Source: JACQZU01 sp041908165 (lineage in GTDB: Bacteria; Acidobacteriota; Holophagae; Holophagales; Holophagaceae). Taken from it: a DNA stretch of 26,116 nucleotides. Under the pieces are notes generated by a model that was not told the DNA's origin, searched no databases, and saw only the letters and a program-made list of their open reading frames with translations. Shown piece after piece: positions 1-7,601 of this stretch. Location: assembly GCA_041908165.1 (NCBI GenBank), contig JAYRFV010000035.1, forward strand, positions 1 through 26,116, read 5' to 3'. The first letter of the stretch is position 1. Every line of letters starts with the position of its first letter. The position numbers were made by a program, and so were the translations under genes.

Positions 1-2
1 CA

Positions 3-45
3 AGTCGCTCGGGCCTGCGGCCCGAGCTCCCGGTGGCGGAGCCTC
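3..45 (+). repeat. REP-like palindromic repeat, copy 1
   Basis: This 43-bp unit differs from positions 79-121 at only three bases. Its core is a perfect 9-bp stem (7-15 with 19-27) closed by a TGC loop. The element is non-coding and sits outside any recognisable gene. The window begins 2 bases upstream, so the repeat may extend further left. Confidence 0.75.
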
Positions 46-78
46 TACCTATCGCCCGCTGCACTGCAGCGTGCTCCC

Positions 79-121
79 AGTCGCTTGGGCCTGCGGCCCA
101 AGCTCCCGGAGGCGGAGCCTC
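79..121 (+). repeat. REP-like palindromic repeat, copy 2
   Basis: This is the second copy, 76 bp from the first. Its stem (83-91 with 95-103, TGC loop) keeps perfect pairing because two of the three differences compensate: C10:G24 in copy 1 is T86:A100 here. A short CTCC/GGAG arm follows in both copies. Covariation implies the folded form is or was maintained, as in REP/RAYT elements. No RAYT transposase is present in the window. Confidence 0.75.
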
Positions 122-139
122 CCATCCGCAGCCAGCGCA

Positions 140-164
140 GGGCCGCCCCAGAGCGGCCCGTTTT
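140..164 (+). terminator. Rho-independent terminator candidate
   Basis: A 7-bp perfect stem (140-146 with 153-159) with a 6-nt loop is followed by G and TTTT. On the + strand it would end a transcript entering from left of the window. Confidence 0.5.
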
Positions 165-171
165 GCATCGG

Positions 172-196
172 CGGAAGTGGGGGGACTTGAACCCCC
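172..196 (-). pseudogene. 3' fragment of a tRNA (Ser-type T arm and acceptor)
   Basis: On the minus strand this reads as a 5-bp T stem of G's and C's, the canonical T loop TTCAAGT, the acceptor 3' strand CACTTCC and a G discriminator base, which is typical of tRNA-Ser. The next three bases are CCG, not CCA. No D arm or anticodon arm can be folded from the bases upstream, which instead run into the 3' end of the gamma-glutamyltransferase gene. It is therefore a partial tRNA, such as an integration-site remnant, not a working gene. The amino-acid identity is a guess from the discriminator base. Confidence 0.55.
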
Positions 197-226
197 GAGT
201 CGACGATGGCGCCCGGTCTGGGGGAA

Positions 227-1897
227 TCAGGGGATGGCCAGAGCCTGCCCTTCCCGACGGTGGTCGCTGACCGCCAGGAACCCGTCCTCGGTGCGGAAGA
301 GCCCGTGCACGTCCGAGATCAGCTCCTGCTTGTCCTTGATGGTGTAGCCGCGTTCAGCCAGGGCGGCGAGAAGCTCGGGGCGGTCGAAGCCCGGTTCGTG
401 GCTGAGGACGTCCGGCCAGCCCTGGTGGTGCAGGCGGCTGGCGGCGATGCAGGCCGCGGGAGGCGCGCCGTGGACCAGGCTGGCCAGCAGCACGCCTGCC
501 AGGGTGGTGGGGATGGTGGGCCCGCCGGGCGTGCCCAGCAGCATCTCAACGGAGTCGCCGGCGGTCACCAGCACCGGGGCCATGTTGCTGGCCGGGCGCT
601 TGCCGGGCGCGAACAGGTTCGGCGCACTGCCGATCATGCCGAAGTAGTTCTCCTGGCCCTCGCTGAAGGAGAAGGAGTCGATGCTGCCGTTGAGCAGGAA
701 GCCGGCTCCGGCGACTGCCCACTTCGAGCCGTAGCGCAGGTTCATGGTGTAGGAACAGGACACGGCGTTGCCTTCGCCATCGAGGACGGCGAAGTGGGTG
801 GTGTTGCGGCCCGCATCCTGCGGCGCGCGGCAGAGGCCGGCCAGGACCGCCGTGGGGGTGTCGCGGGCCGGGTCGATGAGGGCGAAGCGCCGGTCAAGCC
901 GGGTCCGGGTGAGCAGCTGCCGGTAGGCGGGACCGGGTGGCATGTCGCCCAGGTAGTCGAGACGGTCGATGAAGGCCAGCTTGCAGGCCTGGGCCAGGTG
1001 GTGGTGGAAGTCGGGGCCCCCGGGGGCCAGCCGGTGGAACTCCGGCCGGTCCAGGATCCCGAGGATCTCCAGCAGCAGCGCCCCGCCAGCCTCGGGCGGA
1101 ACGGTCCAGACCCGCCGCCCGGCCACCTCCAGCTGGATCGGCTCCCCTTCCCGCAGGGCGTACCCGGCCAGGTCCTGCGCGGACAGGAAGCCTCCGTTGG
1201 CCTGCAGGTCCGTCACCATCTGCTCGGCGATCCGGCCTCGGTAGAAGGCCTGCTCCCCCTCCTCGGCCAGCAGCGCGAGGGTCCCCGCCAGTGCCGGATT
1301 GGCCAGCGTGTCGCCAGGCTTGAAAGGCACGTCACGGACGTAGATCCGGCGGGCTTCGGGGGAGGCCGCGAGCTTGGGGGCGAGCCGGTTGAGGCAGTCG
1401 GCCTCGTAGCCGGTGATCCGCGCGCCTGCTTCGGCCCGCCGGGCGATTCCACGCAGGAGGTCGCGGGGCCGCAGGCGGCCGTGGCGCCGCTGCAGCTCGA
1501 AAAAGGCCTTGACCGTGCCCGGCACGCAGACGGAAGCGGGACCGAAGGCGGTACGGTCGGGATCGGGGCTGCCGTCAGGACGCAGGAACGCCTCGCGGGT
1601 GGCGGCGGCGGGCGCCTGTTCGCGGAAGCCGAGGGCCTTTGGAGGGCCGCCCCTCTCCTTGTACAGGAGGTAGCCGCCGCCACCCAGGTTGCCGGCCTGG
1701 GGATGGTAGATGCAGAGCGCGAAGGCGGTGGCGAAGGCGGCATCGAAGGCATTGCCGCCATCCCGGAGCACGTCGATCGCCAGTTCCGACGCCTGCGGCG
1801 AAACCGTGGCGACGCCCCCCTTGCCCTGGGCGACGGAGGGGCTGGCGCCGGCGCGGGCGCCCATGGTGATCCGGAAATCCTTGTAGTCGTTCGTCAT
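227..1897 (-). CDS. ggt: Gamma-glutamyltransferase family protein
   Basis: This is a 556-residue Ntn-hydrolase that transfers or hydrolyses gamma-glutamyl groups, for example of glutathione, after autocleavage into large and small subunits. The small-subunit start is visible as NTTHFAVLDGEGNAV, which makes Thr366 the predicted nucleophile. It is followed by the family motifs NLFAPGKRPASNMAP and GTPGGP. In the first of these, the usual Ser-Ser pair (E. coli Ser462-Ser463) reads Ser-Asn. The start at 1897 is chosen for AAGGA about 8 bases upstream; a longer reading to 2044 adds low-complexity residues. Neither start gives a signal peptide, although well-studied homologues are periplasmic, so the location is uncertain. 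It is divergent from the hemerythrin gene across 215 bp in which no convincing promoter was seen. Substrate specificity cannot be read from the sequence. Confidence 0.88.
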   Translation of the reverse strand: MTNDYKDFRITMGARAGASPSVAQGKGGVATVSPQASELAIDVLRDGGNAFDAAFATAFALCIYHPQAGNLGGGGYLLYKERGGPPKALGFREQAPAAATREAFLRPDGSPDPDRTAFGPASVCVPGTVKAFFELQRRHGRLRPRDLLRGIARRAEAGARITGYEADCLNRLAPKLAASPEARRIYVRDVPFKPGDTLANPALAGTLALLAEEGEQAFYRGRIAEQMVTDLQANGGFLSAQDLAGYALREGEPIQLEVAGRRVWTVPPEAGGALLLEILGILDRPEFHRLAPGGPDFHHHLAQACKLAFIDRLDYLGDMPPGPAYRQLLTRTRLDRRFALIDPARDTPTAVLAGLCRAPQDAGRNTTHFAVLDGEGNAVSCSYTMNLRYGSKWAVAGAGFLLNGSIDSFSFSEGQENYFGMIGSAPNLFAPGKRPASNMAPVLVTAGDSVEMLLGTPGGPTIPTTLAGVLLASLVHGAPPAACIAASRLHHQGWPDVLSHEPGFDRPELLAALAERGYTIKDKQELISDVHGLFRTEDGFLAVSDHRREGQALAIP

Positions 1898-2112
1898 CCA
1901 GGTTCCTTGCAGGACCTCCCAGTCTAGAGCACCGCGAGGGCCTGTCGCATCGCCGGCCCGGATCCTGGACGGCCGTCGAGGGGAGGATGGAGGCGGTCCA
2001 CCCTCCTCCCGAGCGGATCGCCCCAACCCCTTGGCGAAGCGCATCCGGGGGACGAGACTGGGGACTCGACCGTCCGAGCGGGTGGGGCGTAACCGGCGAG
2101 GAAGGAGGGACC

Positions 2113-2505
2113 ATGCAGCCGTTCAAGGACCCCCAGGTGGACGCCGAACACGACTGGATGATCACGTTCTTCGACGGCCTGCGCGACCGCAGCGGACGCA
2201 TTCCGGGCGACGCCGTCGTGGATGCCCAGCTCACCCGCTGCCTGCTGGATTACCTCTCCAGCCACTGTGCGCGCGAGGAGCAGCTCATGCGCGCGCAGGG
2301 CTACCCCGATGCCGACCGTCACATGGACGCGCACCGTGCCCTGCAGTCGGAATTCAGCCGCCTCCTCCTGCCCCGGCTGCAAGGGCACCTTGGCCTGGAC
2401 GAGGACCTCCGCCTGGTCCGGGAACTGTTCCTGCGCCACATCGTCAGCTGGGACGAGACCTATGGCGAGTGGCTGGCGCGGGGGGCCGCGCGGCCTCCTA
2501 CCTGA
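2113..2505 (+). CDS. Bacteriohemerythrin
   Basis: This is a 130-residue single-domain hemerythrin that binds O2 (or NO) at a non-haem di-iron centre. All seven canonical ligands are present in the right spacing: His13, His51 and Glu55 (HxxxE), His70 and His74 (HxxxH), His109 and Asp114 (HxxxxD). The GYP motif between the second and third helices is also present. The start is fixed by AAGGAGGG just before ATG 2113; the frame is open upstream but without family similarity. No membrane segment or signal peptide is seen, so it is cytoplasmic. Its 3' end overlaps the convergent metallo-beta-lactamase gene by 8 bp. Likely roles are O2 storage or delivery, or protection of oxygen-sensitive enzymes such as the PFOR in this window. 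That role is inference. Confidence 0.93.
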   Translation: MQPFKDPQVDAEHDWMITFFDGLRDRSGRIPGDAVVDAQLTRCLLDYLSSHCAREEQLMRAQGYPDADRHMDAHRALQSEFSRLLLPRLQGHLGLDEDLRLVRELFLRHIVSWDETYGEWLARGAARPPT

Positions 2506-3151
2506 GGCCGTGGCGGGCCTTGAACCCGGCCCACCCCGCTTTGAGCGCAAGGAAGGCCTCGACATCCGTGCAGAGCAGGAAGGGGTTGGTCCGCCTTTCC
2601 CAGTCGAGGGTCGAACTGGGCCGGGCGCCATAGTCGTGCCCGGGCCAGAGGGTGGTGTGGGCCGGCCAGTCCGTCAGCAGCCGCTGCAGGCTCGCCCATT
2701 CGGTGCGTCCGTCCCCTTCAGATCCGGTGCCGCCCACCTTGCCGACGAACAGCAGGTCGCCGGTAAGCCCGGCGGCCAGGTCCTCCACCAGGAAGGCCAG
2801 GTGGTCCGGATGGTGACCAGGCACGTGCCAGACACGGAGGACGAAGGTCCCGAAGGGGACCCGCTCGCCGTCCCGGAGCACGCGGTCCAGCGGGCCGGGG
2901 TGGCCGGGACCTCCGGCCACCCCGGCACCGGTGCGCGCCCTCGCCTCGGCGTTGCCGGCGGTGTGGTCGCCGTGGCCGTGGGTGTTCAGGATCCAGTCCA
3001 CGCGCAGGCCCTGGGCGGCGGCGCGGTCGAGCAGGGGGCCCGGGTCCGGCGATGGGTCCACCAGCAGGGCGGCGCCCGCCTCCCGGTCGCCGAGCAGGTA
3101 GCCGAAATTGCGGTCGCCGCCGGTCCGCACCTGCTCGAGGATGAACCGCAT
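2498..3151 (-). CDS. Metallo-beta-lactamase-fold hydrolase (glyoxalase II-like)
   Basis: This is a 217-residue MBL-fold protein. The metal-binding signature THGHGDH gives His58, His60, Asp62 and His63. It is followed by a PGHHPDH segment where glyoxalase II has its third His, by TGDLLF with the bridging Asp, and by WPGHDYG with the last His. The order and spacing match the hydroxyacylglutathione-hydrolase/persulfide-dioxygenase-like subgroup, but the substrate cannot be decided. The ATG begins one base after the stop of the ychF-like gene (TGAGATG), so the two are almost certainly co-transcribed and translationally coupled. It overlaps the convergent hemerythrin gene by 8 bp. No signal peptide is seen. 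Confidence 0.88.
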   Translation of the reverse strand: MRFILEQVRTGGDRNFGYLLGDREAGAALLVDPSPDPGPLLDRAAAQGLRVDWILNTHGHGDHTAGNAEARARTGAGVAGGPGHPGPLDRVLRDGERVPFGTFVLRVWHVPGHHPDHLAFLVEDLAAGLTGDLLFVGKVGGTGSEGDGRTEWASLQRLLTDWPAHTTLWPGHDYGARPSSTLDWERRTNPFLLCTDVEAFLALKAGWAGFKARHGLR

Positions 3152-3152
3152 C

Positions 3153-4205
<1,053 letters not shown>

Positions 4206-4372
4206 GTCCGCCTCCCCGCCGACCGCCCCGTCCCCTCCCCGGGGCGGGCCGTGGCCCATTCTCGCAGGAAAGCCCGGGGCCGGCCTGCGGTGCGACCCCC
4301 GCCGGGAGGACGGTGGCCGGAGCCGCCAGGGGATCCAGGTCCACCGGCTATCATCAGGCCAGGAGCATCGGG

Positions 4373-5422
4373 ATGGACGACCTCGTCACCCTTTCCGCCG
4401 ACGTGGGAGGCACCAACCTGAACCTCGGCCTCCTGGCCCGGCGGGAGGGCCGCTACCGCATCCTCCTGCGGCGCACCGTGGCGACCGGCGCACAGCGCGG
4501 GCTGCTCGAACCGGTGCGGGCGTTCCTCCAGGAGGCCGAACTGGCCGGGCTTCCGGTTCCGTCCGCCGCCTGCGCGTGCGGGGCGGGTCCGGTCGAGGCG
4601 GGGCGCCTCGAGTTGACCAACGCGCCCTGGGGAATCGACGGTCCGGCCCTGGAGGGGAGCCTGGGGCTGCCGGTCCTGGTGCTGAACGACTTCACCGCCC
4701 TCACCCGGGGCGTGCTCCTCCTGGACCCCGCGGACCCGGCCCAGCTGCTGCCCCTGCCCCGCCCGGACGGCCCCTCGCCCGAACCGGATCCCGCGGGCAC
4801 GGCGCTCGTCGTCGGAGCCGGGACCGGCCTCGGGGTCGGCTGTGTGGTCCACGGGCCGACGCGGGTGCTGCCCAGCGAGGGTGGGCACATCGGCCTGCCG
4901 ATCCTCGACGGCGAGACCCTCGCGCTCTGGGAGTACCTGCGCGGGCGGTTCCCGGGCCCGCCGGGCGCGGAGGCCGCGGTGTCCGGGCCGGGCATCGCCA
5001 ACCTCCTGGAGTTCCTGGTCGAGAGCGGCCGCGCGCCCCGGACACCGGGCACCGAGGCCCTCCGCCGCCTGCCCGGGGAACAGCGGCCGGCGGCCATCGC
5101 CGCGGCCGCGGCCCGGGAACCGGCCTGTGCCCGGGCCCTGGACCTGTTCGTCGAGCTCTACGCCCGGGTGTGCGCGGACCTCTGCGCGGTCTTCCTCCCG
5201 ACCGGAGGCCTCTACCTCGCCGGAGGCATCGCCGTCCGCCACGAAGGCCGGTTCCTCGCCGGGGACCGGTTCATGCGGACCTTCTCGACCAACTACCGCC
5301 CGCACCTGGACGCCCTGGCGCGGTCCACGCCGGTCCGGATCGTCCGCGACTATTCCGTCAGCCTGCTCGGCGCCGCCGACGCCTGCGCTGTCCACTTCGG
5401 GGGCGGCTCCTCCGGGGCGTGA
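4373..5422 (+). CDS. glk: Glucokinase
   Basis: This 349-residue protein of the Glk family (hexokinase/actin-like fold) phosphorylates glucose to glucose-6-phosphate with ATP. Visible motifs are the phosphate-1 loop ADVGGTN (residues 9-15), LNDFTAL with the predicted catalytic Asp106, the GAGTGLG loop (148-154), the sugar-contacting SEGGH (168-172) and LYLAGGI near the C-terminus. The ROK zinc motif is absent, which places it in the E. coli Glk group. The start at 4373 has AGGAG about eight bases upstream; an in-frame reading from 4313 adds residues without similarity. It is followed 140 bp later by phosphofructokinase on the same strand, so two early glycolytic kinases are adjacent. Confidence 0.92.
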   Translation: MDDLVTLSADVGGTNLNLGLLARREGRYRILLRRTVATGAQRGLLEPVRAFLQEAELAGLPVPSAACACGAGPVEAGRLELTNAPWGIDGPALEGSLGLPVLVLNDFTALTRGVLLLDPADPAQLLPLPRPDGPSPEPDPAGTALVVGAGTGLGVGCVVHGPTRVLPSEGGHIGLPILDGETLALWEYLRGRFPGPPGAEAAVSGPGIANLLEFLVESGRAPRTPGTEALRRLPGEQRPAAIAAAAAREPACARALDLFVELYARVCADLCAVFLPTGGLYLAGGIAVRHEGRFLAGDRFMRTFSTNYRPHLDALARSTPVRIVRDYSVSLLGAADACAVHFGGGSSGA

Positions 5423-5562
5423 GGGCCCGACCCGACCCGGGCGCGGGGATGCCGTGACCGACTACAATCCCCCTTTCGGGACACCGTGGAGAATCCGATG
5501 CACCAGCACGACAGCCAGGTCCGGGCCGAGGCCGGGGATCGCGTCCCGCACCGGAGGACGCG

Positions 5563-6540
5563 ATGAGCATCGGGCGGCTGGGCGTCCTGACCTCCGGCGG
5601 CGACGCCCCCGGGATGAATGCGGCGATCCGCTCCGTGGTCCGCCAGGCCGATGCCCTCGGCGTCGACGTGTACGGCATCTGGCGGGGCTACCAGGGCCTG
5701 GTGGACCAGGACTGGCGCCCGCTCACCAGCCGCACGGTGGCCAACACCCTGCAGCGCGGCGGCACCATCCTCAACACCGCCCGCTGCGAGGCCTTCAAGG
5801 TTCCGGCGGTGCGGGCGAAGGCTGTCCTGGACCTGCGCGATGCCCGGATCGACGGCCTGGTGGTCATCGGCGGCGACGGCAGCTTCAGCGGGGCCCGCCT
5901 GCTGTGGGAGGAGCATGGCGTCCCCTGCGTCGGCATCCCCGGCACCATCGACAACGACCTGCCCGGCACCGACCGCACCCTCGGCTTCGACACCGCCCTG
6001 AACACCGCCATCGACGCCGTCGACCGCATCCGCGACACCGCCAACTCCCACGAACGGGTGTTCCTGGTGGAAGTCATGGGCCGCAGCTCGGGCATGATCG
6101 CCGTGCACACCGCCATCGCCTGCGGCGCCGAGGCCGTGCTCTACCCCGAGAGCCAGGAGGACAGCTACGAGGCGCTGGTGGACCAGGTCCGCAAGGGCTG
6201 GGAGCGGGGCAAGCGGTCCTCGATCATCGTGGTCGCCGAGGGCGACAAGAACGGCAACGCCTACGAAGTCGGGGAACGCCTGCGCAGGGAATACAACCTC
6301 GACCTTCGGGTGGTGGTGCTGGGCCACATCCAGCGCGGTGGCAGCCCGTCGGCGGTGGACCGCGTCCTCGGCAGCCTGTGGGGGGCCGAGGCGGTGAAGC
6401 GCCTGGTGGCCGGAGAGTCCGGCGTGTACATGGGCGTCCAGGGCGGGGAGCTGGTGACCGTCCCCCTCGAACGGATCCACGACCCGCGGCCTGCCCCCCC
6501 GGCGGCGCTCACGAACCTGATTCCGATCCTGGCGCGCTGA
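5563..6540 (+). CDS. pfkA: ATP-dependent 6-phosphofructokinase
   Basis: This 325-residue group-A PFK converts fructose-6-phosphate to fructose-1,6-bisphosphate. Motifs are TSGGDAPGMN (10-19), the nucleotide loop GGDGS (103-107) and PGTIDND (126-132) with predicted catalytic base Asp130. The glycines in GGDGS and PGTIDND, in place of the Asp and Lys of PPi-dependent enzymes, predict ATP as phosphoryl donor. MGRSSG and GHIQRGG, which bind substrate, are also present. GGAGGA stands five bases before the ATG. A TACAAT sequence at 5463-5468 could be a -10 box, but no matching -35 was found. A strong hairpin lies just downstream. Confidence 0.95.
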   Translation: MSIGRLGVLTSGGDAPGMNAAIRSVVRQADALGVDVYGIWRGYQGLVDQDWRPLTSRTVANTLQRGGTILNTARCEAFKVPAVRAKAVLDLRDARIDGLVVIGGDGSFSGARLLWEEHGVPCVGIPGTIDNDLPGTDRTLGFDTALNTAIDAVDRIRDTANSHERVFLVEVMGRSSGMIAVHTAIACGAEAVLYPESQEDSYEALVDQVRKGWERGKRSSIIVVAEGDKNGNAYEVGERLRREYNLDLRVVVLGHIQRGGSPSAVDRVLGSLWGAEAVKRLVAGESGVYMGVQGGELVTVPLERIHDPRPAPPAALTNLIPILAR

Positions 6541-6552
6541 GCCCCTGAACGG

Positions 6553-6582
6553 CAGCGGCGCGGGCCGGAGCCCGCGCCGCTG
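6553..6582. terminator. Bidirectional hairpin between convergent genes
   Basis: A perfect 13-bp GC-rich stem (6553-6565 with 6570-6582) with a 4-nt loop lies between the 3' ends of pfkA and the first cytochrome gene. Neither strand has a U tract, so it may act as a weak or factor-assisted terminator or as a 3'-end stabiliser for both transcripts. Confidence 0.5.
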
Positions 6583-6603
6583 GTCCTGCCCTGTGCCTGG
6601 GCC

Positions 6604-6855
6604 CTACTTCTTGGCGGCCTTCTTGGCCTCGTCGGTGGTGGTCAGCTTGCCCTCGGCGGCGCCGTGGCAGTCCTTGCACTTGGCTTCCGCGTACTTGGGG
6701 AACATCTTCGCGGCGGCCGCGTTCATCTTCTTGTCCTTCGGGGCGCCGTCGTGGCAGGCGGTGCACTTGGCACCCTTGACGGTCGCGGGCTTGGCGAGGG
6801 CCGGCACGGTGCACGCGAAGGCGGCGAGGGCCAGCAGGGTGAGGGAACGGCGCAT
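6604..6855 (-). CDS. Small secreted dihaem c-type cytochrome, paralogue A
   Basis: This 83-residue protein has a Sec signal peptide (Arg-Arg start, hydrophobic core, ALA before Lys22), giving a mature protein of about 62 residues. It has two haem-attachment motifs, CTACH (31-35) and CKDCH (60-64). The remainder is Lys/Ala-rich. There is no histidine outside the two motifs, so the second axial ligands cannot be His; Met44 and Met51 are candidates. The protein should be exported and matured in the periplasm, serving as an electron shuttle in respiration or extracellular electron transfer (inferred). GGAGG stands four bases before the ATG. It lies 83 bp downstream of an almost identical gene and is clearly a tandem duplicate. 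No closer family name is assigned. Confidence 0.88.
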   Translation of the reverse strand: MRRSLTLLALAAFACTVPALAKPATVKGAKCTACHDGAPKDKKMNAAAAKMFPKYAEAKCKDCHGAAEGKLTTTDEAKKAAKK

Positions 6856-6874
6856 GGAGCCTCCGGATTTGCGT

Positions 6875-6889
6875 CCGTGGGAGTCACGG
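6875..6889 (-). promoter_or_regulatory. Leader hairpin of cytochrome A
   Basis: CCGTG and CACGG form a 5-bp inverted repeat around a 5-nt spacer, ending 19 bases before the start codon. The same repeat precedes paralogue B, in otherwise diverged sequence. It is either an operator or an RNA hairpin near the ribosome binding site. Confidence 0.4.
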
Positions 6890-6938
6890 CGCGTGGGTGG
6901 GTGGGTTGTGGGCCGGCCCGCGGCCGGCGCGACGGGAC

Positions 6939-7187
6939 CTACTTGGCGGCCTTCTTGGCGGCGTCGGTGGTCGTGAGCTTGCCCTCGGCGGCGCCGTGGC
7001 AGTCCTTGCACTTCGCCTCGGCGTACTTCGGGAAGTACTTGGCGGCCGCGGCGTTCATCTTCTTGTCCTTGGGAGCTCCGTCGTGGCAGGCGGTGCACTT
7101 GGCGCCCTTCACGGTGGTGGGCTTGGCGAGGGCGGGCACGGTGCAGGCGAAAGCAGCAACGGCCAGCAGGATGAGGGTGCGGCGCAT
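6939..7187 (-). CDS. Small secreted dihaem c-type cytochrome, paralogue B
   Basis: This 82-residue protein is identical to paralogue A at 76 of 82 aligned residues. Differences are Ser4Thr, Thr6Ile, Leu10Val, Ala24Thr, Met51Tyr and Glu76Ala, plus one missing C-terminal Lys. It has the same signal peptide, cleavage site and CxxCH motifs at 31-35 and 60-64. Met51, a possible distal haem ligand in A, is Tyr here, so the two proteins may differ in redox potential. AGGAGG stands four bases before the ATG. It is first in the tandem pair and is probably transcribed from a promoter in the AT-richer stretch just upstream, with A downstream. The electron-transfer role is inferred. Confidence 0.88.
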   Translation of the reverse strand: MRRTLILLAVAAFACTVPALAKPTTVKGAKCTACHDGAPKDKKMNAAAAKYFPKYAEAKCKDCHGAAEGKLTTTDAAKKAAK

Positions 7188-7206
7188 GGGGCCTCCTGGG
7201 ACGGGT

Positions 7207-7220
7207 CCGTGGGATCACGG
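7207..7220 (-). promoter_or_regulatory. Leader hairpin of cytochrome B
   Basis: CCGTGATCCCACGG on the minus strand is a 5-bp inverted repeat with a 4-nt loop, ending 19 bases before the start codon. It matches the element before paralogue A, so the leader was duplicated or conserved together with the gene. Confidence 0.4.
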
Positions 7221-7239
7221 AACTCGGTTGATCGTGTGA

Positions 7240-7255
7240 AGCAATTATGGATCCA
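7240..7255 (-). promoter_or_regulatory. Sigma-54-like promoter candidate for the cytochrome pair
   Basis: On the minus strand TGG, ten bases from its GG, then GCT reproduces the invariant GG-N10-GC spacing of -24/-12 promoters. The -12 half TTGCT is perfect; the -24 half TGGATC is weaker than TGGCAC. It lies 53 bases upstream of cytochrome B. No enhancer-binding activator is encoded in the window. Confidence 0.35.
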
Positions 7256-7446
7256 GTTGAGCGGTTTCCGTGTCGATGAGATTCAGTCTCCCGCTGCATA
7301 TGCAGTTGTCGCGTCCATGTCCTGATGCACCTGGACTTTCCAGCGGCGCAGGCGCAGGCGCGTCTGCGGGAGGATGAAATGGAATTGACAGGGAACGGCG
7401 GCCAGGGGCCTGCGGATGGTGCATTCCCCCACAACGGGTTGCGCCC

Positions 7447-7462
7447 TGTGACCACAGCCACA
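7447..7462 (+). promoter_or_regulatory. CRP-like operator upstream of nifJ
   Basis: TGTGA-N6-CCACA matches the CRP consensus TGTGA-N6-TCACA at nine of ten positions. It lies 140 bp before the nifJ start codon. The Crp-family protein at 15333-16043 has the CRP-type recognition-helix residues that read TGTGA, which makes it a plausible regulator. Confidence 0.4.
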
Positions 7463-7601
7463 ACTCTCCGCCGCCGCTGCCGCCCCGCTGCGGCAACCGG
7501 CCATGCTTGATCCTGGCCGGGCGGGCGCGTCCAGGGCGGCACGCGAGCCTTCCGCCCTGGATCCCGCCGAGGCCGAGCCGCCGAATGAACGAGGAGGAGA
7601 C

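Larger units (their letters stand above)
7188..7601. other. 414-bp divergent intergenic region (cytochromes / nifJ)
   Basis: No convincing gene lies here; the short frames open across it lack ribosome binding sites or family features. It is AT-richer than its surroundings at 7221-7330. It holds the cytochrome B leader hairpin, a sigma-54-like site at 7240-7255, a perfect 12-bp palindrome CTGCATATGCAG at 7294-7305 and a CRP-like box at 7447-7462. A TTGACA at 7385-7390 has no acceptable -10 partner. It probably contains the promoters for both divergent operons. Confidence 0.6.

Noticed and set aside
172..262. A complete tRNA-Ser gene extending into the gamma-glutamyltransferase 3' end
   Set aside because: A GGAAGGG at 248-254 (minus strand) could pair with most of the acceptor, but no D arm or 5-bp anticodon stem with a 7-nt loop can be formed between them.
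206..1927. 573-residue + strand frame antisense to gamma-glutamyltransferase
   Set aside because: It is low-complexity Gly/Ala/Val/Gln composition without motifs; the minus frame has the NTTHF nucleophile motif.
5463..5468. TACAAT as the pfkA promoter
   Set aside because: No -35-like hexamer occurs at 15-19 bases upstream; retained only as a remark.
7224..7242. FNR box upstream of the cytochromes
   Set aside because: Only one half-site (TTGAT at 7229-7233) matches; the partner half does not.
7385..7390. TTGACA as a nifJ -35 box
   Set aside because: No TANNNT-like sequence lies at an acceptable spacing downstream.
7325..7510. 61-residue + strand ORF in the cytochrome/nifJ gap
   Set aside because: It has no ribosome binding site, no recognisable features, and overlaps the CRP-like box; regarded as chance.
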